Below, piece after piece: positions 58,307 through 64,000 of a stretch of DNA of 64,000 nt. The position numbers and the translations under genes were made by a program. The stretch lies in NCBI GenBank assembly GCA_934477125.1, contig CAKSOL010000004.1, positions 1 through 64,000 on the forward strand, in the 5' to 3' direction. Below the pieces are notes generated by a model. That model was not told the DNA's origin. It worked only from the letters and a program-made list of their open reading frames with translations, and ran no database searches. Position 1 is the first letter of the stretch. Each line of letters starts with the position of its first letter. This stretch comes from an uncultured Eubacteriales bacterium. GTDB taxonomy: Bacteria; Bacillota; Clostridia; Oscillospirales; Acutalibacteraceae.

Positions 58307-59686
58307 ATGAGAATTTTCAATACCTTAACGCGCGAAAAGGATGAATTTAAGCCGATAACCGAGGGCGAAGTAAAAATTTACGCCTGCGGACCTACCGTTT
58401 ATAACTATATTCATATCGGAAACGCCCGTCCGCTCTGCGTTTTTGACGTTCTGCGCCGCTATCTCGAATGGCGCGGATATAAGGTTAAATTCGTTCAGAA
58501 TTTTACCGATATCGACGATAAGCTCATCCGAAAGGCAAACGAGGAGGGAATAACCGTTCCGGAGGTTGCCGAGCGCTATATTAAGGAGTTCTGGACCGAT
58601 GCCAAGGGTCTTAACATCCGCGAAGCGACGGTTCATCCCCGCGCAACCGAAAATATCGACGAAATTCAGCGCATAATTTCGGTTCTCGTTGAAAAGGGCT
58701 TTGCTTATGAGTCCGGGGGGGACGTTTATTACAGGGCGAAGAAATTTCCGGGCTACGGAAAGCTTTCCCATCAGCCCCTTGAGGAGCTTGAGGCAGGAGC
58801 GCGGATAGACGTTGCCGAGATAAAAGAAGATCCTATGGATTTCTGCCTTTGGAAGGGCGCCAAGCCCGGCGAGCCGTTCTGGGATTCGCCCTGGGGAAAG
58901 GGACGTCCCGGCTGGCATATCGAATGCTCGGCGATGGCAGGGCGTTATCTCGGAAAGACCATTGATATCCATTGCGGCGGACTTGACCTGATTTTCCCCC
59001 ACCACGAAAACGAAATAGCGCAGAGCGAGGCGGCGAACGGCTGCGAATTTGCGCATTACTGGATGCACAACGGATTTATTAACGTTGACAATCACAAGAT
59101 GTCAAAATCGCTCGGAAATTTCTTTACCGTCCGCGATGTTGCCGAGAAATACGGCTATGAGCCGATAAGATATCTTATGATATCCTCGCAGTACCGCAGC
59201 CCGATAAACTATTCGGTTGATATAATCGAGCAGGGCAAAAACGCTCTCGACAGGCTTTACACCTGCCGCGACAATCTCGATTTTGCGCTTAAAAACGCAG
59301 CCGACGGCGGAGAAATTCCGGAGTTTATCGAGACTCACCGCCGCGCGTTTACCAAGGCTATGGAGGACGATCTCAATACTGCCGACGCGCTTGCAGCGGT
59401 TTTCACGCTCGTCCGCGATATAAACACAGCCGTAGCCGCAGGAGCCGGAAAAGCGGCGATTGAGGCGTTTATTTCGGTTTTTGACGAGCTTACCGGCGTT
59501 TTGGGGCTTGTTTATAACCGAAACACAAATTCCCTCGACAAAGAGGTTGAGGAGCTTATCGAAAAGCGGACTGCGGCAAGAAAGGCGCGCGATTTCGCCG
59601 CGGCGGACGCTATACGCGACCGGCTGCGCGAGATGGGAATTGTTCTTGAGGACACGCCGCAGGGCGTTAAATGGAGCCGGCTGTGA
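58307..59686 (+). CDS. cysS: Cysteine--tRNA ligase
   Basis: 459 residues from ATG 58307 (GGGAGAG upstream). Class I synthetase with zinc-binding Cys in YACGPTVYNYIHIGNARP, which also holds the HIGH-type motif HIGN, and KMSKSLGNF. The zinc ligands in IECSAMAGRYLG and HCGGLDLIFPHHENE are intact. cysE lies two genes upstream. There is no room for a T-box leader in the 31-base gap before it. Confidence 0.97.
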   Translation: MRIFNTLTREKDEFKPITEGEVKIYACGPTVYNYIHIGNARPLCVFDVLRRYLEWRGYKVKFVQNFTDIDDKLIRKANEEGITVPEVAERYIKEFWTDAKGLNIREATVHPRATENIDEIQRIISVLVEKGFAYESGGDVYYRAKKFPGYGKLSHQPLEELEAGARIDVAEIKEDPMDFCLWKGAKPGEPFWDSPWGKGRPGWHIECSAMAGRYLGKTIDIHCGGLDLIFPHHENEIAQSEAANGCEFAHYWMHNGFINVDNHKMSKSLGNFFTVRDVAEKYGYEPIRYLMISSQYRSPINYSVDIIEQGKNALDRLYTCRDNLDFALKNAADGGEIPEFIETHRRAFTKAMEDDLNTADALAAVFTLVRDINTAVAAGAGKAAIEAFISVFDELTGVLGLVYNRNTNSLDKEVEELIEKRTAARKARDFAAADAIRDRLREMGIVLEDTPQGVKWSRL

Positions 59687-60405
59687 TAACCGGACAGCCG
59701 CTTGGACTCGGCATATATGCCTTTGTTTCAGAACGTCATACCTTCGGGACCGACGCGGTTTTGCTGAGCGATTTCGCCGCGGCTAAAAATTGCGACCGCC
59801 TTGTTGACCTCGGCACAGGCTGCGGTATTATTCCGCTGCTTATGCTGAGGGACGGGCGGCTTTCCTCTGCCGCAGGGGTTGAGATAAGCCCGGAGGCGGC
59901 GGAGCTTGCGCGCAGGGGCGCGGAGCAGTTTCCGGACAAGCTGAGGATTTTCGGCGGCGACCTGCGCTCCCTGCCGCCGGAGGAATTTCCGAAAGGCTCG
60001 GCTACCCTCGTTACCTGCAATCCGCCCTACAAGGCGCCGGGAGCCGGAATAATAAGCTCAGACAGCATATGCGCGGCGGCGCGGCACGAGATTTCCTGCA
60101 CTCTTTCCGACGTTATTTCGACGGCGGCGGAGCTTTTGCAGCCGGGAGGGCGATTCTGCATTTGCCAGCGCCCCGAAAGGCTCGGAGAGATAATGCGGCT
60201 TATGTCCGAAAAGAGGGTTGAGCCGAAAAGGCTGCGGATTGTATGCAAAAAGGCAGGCTGTGAGCCGTGGCTTGTGCTTGTTGAGGGAAAAAAGGACTCA
60301 AAAGCCGGGCTGAGGATTGCGCCGCCGCTTTTCATCTATGAAAACGGCGTTCTGAGCGGAGAAATGCTCAGGATTTACGGGCCTTATAAGGAGGGACACG
60401 AATGA
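59671..60405 (+). CDS. tRNA1(Val) adenine-N6 methyltransferase-like protein
   Basis: 244 residues, SAM-dependent methyltransferase of the TrmN6 (YfiC) family. SERHTFGTDAVLLSDFA and LVDLGTGCGIIPLLML form the SAM site; NPPYKAPG is the N6-adenine catalytic motif. It overlaps cysS by 16 bases; GTG at 59683 is an alternative start. The next gene is rsmI, joined by a 4-base overlap; this pair is common in Bacillota. Confidence 0.9.
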   Translation: MEPAVITGQPLGLGIYAFVSERHTFGTDAVLLSDFAAAKNCDRLVDLGTGCGIIPLLMLRDGRLSSAAGVEISPEAAELARRGAEQFPDKLRIFGGDLRSLPPEEFPKGSATLVTCNPPYKAPGAGIISSDSICAAARHEISCTLSDVISTAAELLQPGGRFCICQRPERLGEIMRLMSEKRVEPKRLRIVCKKAGCEPWLVLVEGKKDSKAGLRIAPPLFIYENGVLSGEMLRIYGPYKEGHE

Positions 60406-61235
60406 GCGGTAAGCTTTATGTTGTCGGAACGCCGATAGGCAATCTTGAGGATTTTTCTCCGCGAGCGGCGCGGATTTTATCCGAGGTTGATTTTATCGCC
60501 GCCGAGGATACGCGCGTCAGCGTTAAGCTGCTCAATCATTTCGGGATAAAAAAAGAGCTTTGCAGCTATTTCGAGCATAACAGGCGCGAAAGCGGACAGC
60601 GCATAATCGCCCGTCTGCTTTCGGGAGAAAGCTGCGCGATTATAACCGACGCCGGTATGCCGGCTGTCTCCGACCCGGGCGAGGAGCTGGTGAGGGACGC
60701 TCATAAAAACGGAATTGAGGTTGTTTCGGTTCCGGGACCGAGCGCGGCGATAACCGCCCTTGCGGTTTCGGGAATGCCGTCCGCCAGGTTTTGCTTTGAG
60801 GGGTTTCTGCCGGTTGAAAAGCAGCTGCGGAACGAACGGCTCGCCGAGCTTAAAACCGAAAGCAGAACGGTTATCCTCTATGAGGCTCCGCATAAGCTCA
60901 GGACTACTCTGAAAGCGCTTTATAAGGCGCTCGGAGAACGTCCGCTTGTTATAACCCGCGAGCTTACCAAGATATATGAAACCGTAACTCCCATTTCGCT
61001 GTCGGAGGCGGTCGGCTTTTACGAGACCAACGAGCCGCGCGGAGAATATGTTCTTATTCTCGGCGGAGCGGAGAAAGCCCCTGCCGAGGAATATACGCCC
61101 TCTCAGGCGGCGGCTCTCGCGAGAGAGCTTATGGACGGCGGTCTTTCGGCGTCCGCCGCGGCAAAGGAGGCGGCGGCAGTCTCCGGCGTACGGAAGGGAG
61201 AAATATATAAGCTGCTGATTGAGGATAAAGAATAA
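60402..61235 (+). CDS. rsmI: 16S rRNA (cytidine-2'-O)-methyltransferase RsmI
   Basis: 277 residues. It methylates the ribose of C1402 in 16S rRNA. LYVVGTPIGNLEDFSPRA, FIAAEDTRVSVKLLNHF, AIITDAGMPAVSDPGE and VVSVPGPSAAITAL are the family motifs. It ends the rightward unit before two hairpins. Confidence 0.95.
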   Translation: MSGKLYVVGTPIGNLEDFSPRAARILSEVDFIAAEDTRVSVKLLNHFGIKKELCSYFEHNRRESGQRIIARLLSGESCAIITDAGMPAVSDPGEELVRDAHKNGIEVVSVPGPSAAITALAVSGMPSARFCFEGFLPVEKQLRNERLAELKTESRTVILYEAPHKLRTTLKALYKALGERPLVITRELTKIYETVTPISLSEAVGFYETNEPRGEYVLILGGAEKAPAEEYTPSQAAALARELMDGGLSASAAAKEAAAVSGVRKGEIYKLLIEDKE

Positions 61236-61238
61236 ATC

Positions 61239-61267
61239 AGGCTGACGGGAATTGAATCCGTCAGCCT
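61239..61267. terminator. Hairpin after rsmI
   Basis: AGGCTGACGG pairs with CCGTCAGCCT. There is no U run; it is the first of two stems. Confidence 0.6.
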
Positions 61268-61272
61268 AAGCT

Positions 61273-61309
61273 CAGGACCTCCGGGAAATCCGGAGGTCCT
61301 GCATTTTTT
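61273..61309 (+). terminator. Terminator of rsmI unit
   Basis: CAGGACCTCCGG (61273-61284) pairs with CCGGAGGTCCTG (61290-61301), followed by CA and a T run. Confidence 0.9.
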
Positions 61310-61336
61310 AATATCACACCGCTTTTAACATCTGAT

Positions 61337-62191
61337 TCAACGCCCGGCAAGGCGGTCCGCAAGCTCTGCCAGCTGCGGCAGGGTCAGCGCCTCTCCCCTT
61401 ACGGTCGGCTCAAGCCCGATATCGGCAAGCGCGCCGCGCAGAGCCTCTTTATCTGTACCGAGGGTTGACGAAACCGTATTTACAAGCGTTTTTCTGCGCT
61501 GAGCAAAGCAAGCCTTAACGAATTTAAAGAAAAATTCCTCGTCCTTTGTCTCAACCGGCGGTTTTTCAAGGATTTTTAGCTGAATTACCGCTGAATCAAC
61601 CTTAGGCGGCGGCATAAACGAGGTTTTAGGAACCTCGAAAAGAATTTCGCTTTCGGCATAGTATTTAACGGCGGCGGTAACTGCTCCGGCGTCCCTGCTG
61701 CCGACCTCGGCGCAAAGCCGCTGCGCCGCCTCCTTCTGAACCATAACCGTTATGCTCTCAACCGGCAGCCGGCTCTCAAGCAGCGACATAATAACCGGCG
61801 AGGTTATATAATAGGGCAGATTGGCGCAAACCGTAACCCTGCCGCAGTCCGAAAAATTTTCCTTTATAACGGCGGAAAGGTCGGTTTTCATAACGTCGGC
61901 GAATATCAGCTTAACATTATCGAAATCGGCGAGGGTTTTTGCGAGAACCTGCCGCAGGCGTTCGTCAAGCTCGATTGAAACCACTCTTTTAGCGCGCTTT
62001 GCAAGCTCCGCCGTCAGAACTCCCGCTCCGGGACCTATCTCTATAACTCCGGTGTCCTCTCCGCAGGCGGCGTCCGCCATAGCGGGACAGACCGACGGGT
62101 CTATAAGAAAATTCTGACCGAGGGATTTTTTAAAGGTGAAGCCGCCGCTTTCGAGAATACGGCTGACGCTCTTTTTATCAGAAAGCTCCAT
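61337..62191 (-). CDS. rsmA: 16S rRNA dimethyladenosine transferase
   Basis: 284 residues (KsgA). It dimethylates two adjacent adenines near the 3' end of 16S rRNA. FKKSLGQNFLIDPSV, VIEIGPGAGVLTAELA and NLPYYITSPVI are the family motifs. It is transcribed alone and leftward, converging on the rsmI unit. RNase M5, its usual neighbour in Bacillus, is at 38354. A copy of the short dispersed repeat lies 24 bases upstream. Confidence 0.96.
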   Translation of the reverse strand: MELSDKKSVSRILESGGFTFKKSLGQNFLIDPSVCPAMADAACGEDTGVIEIGPGAGVLTAELAKRAKRVVSIELDERLRQVLAKTLADFDNVKLIFADVMKTDLSAVIKENFSDCGRVTVCANLPYYITSPVIMSLLESRLPVESITVMVQKEAAQRLCAEVGSRDAGAVTAAVKYYAESEILFEVPKTSFMPPPKVDSAVIQLKILEKPPVETKDEEFFFKFVKACFAQRRKTLVNTVSSTLGTDKEALRGALADIGLEPTVRGEALTLPQLAELADRLAGR

Positions 62192-62215
62192 TTTTTCTCC
62201 TTAAACAAAGCCGAA

Positions 62216-62259
62216 AAATCCGAACCGGATTTTAAATGACGAATTTTCGCCTTTGCTTG
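62216..62259. repeat. Short dispersed intergenic repeat, copy 2
   Basis: Matches 19435-19478 at 39 of 44 positions. Here AAATCCG and CGGATTT form a tight hairpin with a three-base loop (AAC). It lies upstream of the leftward rsmA. Confidence 0.75.
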
Positions 62260-62316
62260 ATTTTTTGTACGGTTTAATTATAAATGATATTGTTTCGGCT
62301 TTCAAGAAAATTTTAG

Positions 62317-62345
62317 ATGACAAATGCAAAAAAATAATGTATAAT
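62317..62345 (+). promoter_or_regulatory. Promoter of the unrecognised gene at 62376
   Basis: ATGACA (62317-62322) and TATAAT (62340-62345) with a 17-base spacer, 31 bases before the start. Confidence 0.65.
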
Positions 62346-62375
62346 AAAAAAAATACGTTTTTTGGAGTTGGTATC

Positions 62376-63119
62376 TTGGATAATAGATATTACGAACAGG
62401 TTATAGCGGAGATGCGCCCGTTTCTTGACGAGCATGGCTTTGTCAGCCGGGACGACGGCAGCTTCCGCGGAGAAGCAAAGGCTTTCAAGGTTGAATACAG
62501 CGAGCCGAGGCAGATGTATCTCCTGCTCGGAGCGGACGTAACCGACGGCGAGCCGGGAGAGTTTTCCGAGCTTTCCGCCTGGCTTTTCGACGACACCCAG
62601 ACCGCAAAGGACGCAGGCTCGGTCGGCGTTGACTTTACCGCAACAATCCGCGACACCCTCGGAATCAAAATAAAGCGCGCGCCGCTGAGCGACGTTGACC
62701 TGCCGAGCGCCGATAAAAACGGAGCTTTGACGGTTTCGGGCTTTGCGAAAAAGGTTCTGGATGTTTTTCCGCAGTTTAAGGACGCTTACAAGGAGCACGT
62801 TGCGCAGTACGGAAATTTCCTTTATCTGAATTTCTACGGCGAAACGCTCGTTCCGCAGATAAAAGCAGTTCTGCGCGAGAATACTAAAAAGGGAAAGAAA
62901 AAGCTGTTTGACCTTATAGAAACGGGATATCTTTCGGGCGACCGCGAGACCGTAAACGCGGTTGTTGCGGTTCTTGCCGCCGCAGCATACGGCGACGAGG
63001 AGATGAAAGGTCTTGTTTTGGACGCCGTTGCCGAGGATAAGCATATGCAAAGCTCGGTTGCCGGTCTTATTCCCATGCTCGATAAGCGCAAAAAGCTTCA
63101 CGATGCGCTTATAAAATAA
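62376..63119 (+). CDS. Conserved-looking protein of unknown function
   Basis: 247 residues from TTG 62376 (GGAG upstream); the frame stays open to 62253, but that part overlies the promoter. The N-terminal half is alpha/beta (RYYEQVIAEMRPFLDEHGF, then FKVEYSEPRQMYLLLGADV), the C-terminal half mostly helical (NTKKGKKKLFDLIETGYLSGD). No signal peptide or membrane segment is seen and I do not recognise the family. It is 24 bases before the band-7 gene and likely shares its transcript. Confidence 0.75.
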   Translation: MDNRYYEQVIAEMRPFLDEHGFVSRDDGSFRGEAKAFKVEYSEPRQMYLLLGADVTDGEPGEFSELSAWLFDDTQTAKDAGSVGVDFTATIRDTLGIKIKRAPLSDVDLPSADKNGALTVSGFAKKVLDVFPQFKDAYKEHVAQYGNFLYLNFYGETLVPQIKAVLRENTKKGKKKLFDLIETGYLSGDRETVNAVVAVLAAAAYGDEEMKGLVLDAVAEDKHMQSSVAGLIPMLDKRKKLHDALIK

Positions 63120-63143
63120 AAACAATAAGGGAGTGCTCTGAAA

Positions 63144-64000
63144 ATGGAATTTATTATTATAGCGGCGGTTGTTTTGGTTTTTCTTATTTTAGTTTTGCCG
63201 AATGTCTGCATAGTTCCTCAGGCGAGCCAGTATATCATAGAATTTTTCGGGAAATACAAGGCGACCTGGGGCGCGGGACTGCATATTAAAATTCCGTTTG
63301 CTGAAAGAATAGCCAAAAAAATAACCCTCAAGGAGCAGGTTCTCGATTCTCCTCCGCAGCCGGTTATAACCAAGGATAACGTTACGATGCAGATTGATAC
63401 GGTGGTATATTTCCGCATTTTCGACGGTCAGCTTTATACCTACGGCGCAGTTAATCCGATAAACGCTCTCGAAAATCTTACCGCAACGACCCTGAGAAAT
63501 ATCGTCGGCGAGCTTGAGCTGGACGGGACCCTTACCTCACGCGACACGATAAACGGAAAAATGACCGAAATTCTTGACGTTGCGACCGACCAGTGGGGCA
63601 TAAAGGTCAACCGCGTAGAGCTGAAAAACATTATTCCGCCGGCTGAGATTCAGAATGCGATGGAAAAGCAGATGAAGGCTGAGCGCGACCGCCGCGAAAC
63701 CCTGCTTCAGGCGGAGGGTCATAAGGCAGCCGCTATAACCCGCGCGGAGGGCGATAAGCAGGCTATGATTCTCGCCGCCGAGGGCGAAAGGGACGCCCGG
63801 ATAGCCCGCGCAGAGGGCGAGGCAAAGGCTATTTATCTTGCGAAAAAGGCAGAGGCGGACGGTATACGCGCCCTGCGCGAGGCAGGAGCGGACGCTGCCG
63901 TTATCGAGCTTAAAAAATACGAGGCGCTTGTTGACGTTGCCAACGGCACCGCCGCAAAAATAATAATTCCGACCGACCTTGTCGATACCGTAACGAAAAA
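63144..64000 (+). CDS. SPFH/band-7 (stomatin-like) membrane protein, cut by window end
   Basis: At least 285 residues; no stop before the window ends. An N-terminal membrane anchor (FIIIAAVVLVFLILVLP) is followed by the band-7 domain (SQYIIEFFGKYKATWGAGLH, then DNVTMQIDTVVYFRIFD) and a long coiled coil rich in Ala, Glu and Arg with repeated AEG units. Stomatin-type proteins form membrane scaffolds and are often encoded next to NfeD proteins, which may lie beyond the edge. ATG is preceded by AAGGGAG. Confidence 0.92.
   Translation, partial: MEFIIIAAVVLVFLILVLPNVCIVPQASQYIIEFFGKYKATWGAGLHIKIPFAERIAKKITLKEQVLDSPPQPVITKDNVTMQIDTVVYFRIFDGQLYTYGAVNPINALENLTATTLRNIVGELELDGTLTSRDTINGKMTEILDVATDQWGIKVNRVELKNIIPPAEIQNAMEKQMKAERDRRETLLQAEGHKAAAITRAEGDKQAMILAAEGERDARIARAEGEAKAIYLAKKAEADGIRALREAGADAAVIELKKYEALVDVANGTAAKIIIPTDLVDTVTK

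Noticed and set aside
62253..62375. N-terminal extension of the unknown protein at 62376
   Set aside because: It overlies the dispersed repeat and the promoter; its predicted residues look like translated AT-rich intergenic DNA.

Overview
The window reads as chromosome of a strictly anaerobic Bacillota, most likely class Clostridia (Oscillospirales/Ruminococcaceae-like). This is inferred from gene content and style: pyruvate:ferredoxin oxidoreductase, a sodium-pumping oxaloacetate decarboxylase with a free-standing biotin carrier, a V/A-type ATPase instead of an F-type enzyme near these genes, a DUF3793-flavodoxin pair, DUF1934, YqhQ-like and RNase M5 genes, strong AGGAGG ribosome binding sites and many TTG starts. 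No tRNA, CRISPR array, transposase or prophage module was recognised.

Left end (1-5450) is the accessory part. A 5'-truncated protein with two long internal repeats is followed by a compact peptide-modification (RiPP) cassette: a 41-residue precursor-like peptide, a transcription terminator, an HPr-kinase-like protein, a PqqD-like recognition protein, a SipW-like S26 peptidase and a radical SAM/SPASM enzyme, the last three overlapping or nearly so. This is the best candidate for an undescribed system. Next comes a metal-responsive unit: a strong promoter with two GTTAG-N6-CTAAC palindromes, DUF3793 and flavodoxin.

5600-27430 is energy metabolism. oadA, oadB, biotin carrier and oadG run leftward; nifJ runs rightward; then an orphan 5S rRNA gene with its own promoter and terminator, malQ, a DUF421 membrane protein and uvrA with a LexA-type box. 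A complete nine-gene V-type ATPase operon runs leftward, and its K subunit carries the sodium-binding residues. Decarboxylase and ATPase could share one sodium circuit.

27800-40000 runs rightward: murI, DUF1934, argS, pncB, a lipoprotein, lon, engB, a ComEC core protein, holA, an RNase M5-like gene and a WYL regulator. 40000-43340 runs leftward (rhaM and a large ABC transporter). A frameshifted XRE regulator remnant, rpsO-pnp with structured leaders, and a divergent XRE regulator/small ORF pair with two palindromic operators follow.

47300-61300 runs rightward: a lipoprotein, a two-component system, a YqhQ-like protein, prmC, recA-recX-rimO-pgsA, cysE-isomerase-cysS, a TrmN6-like methyltransferase and rsmI. 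rsmA runs leftward. An unrecognised protein and a band-7/SPFH protein, cut by the window edge, close the region. Most intergenic gaps are short; paired promoters and terminators are listed where they can be read directly.
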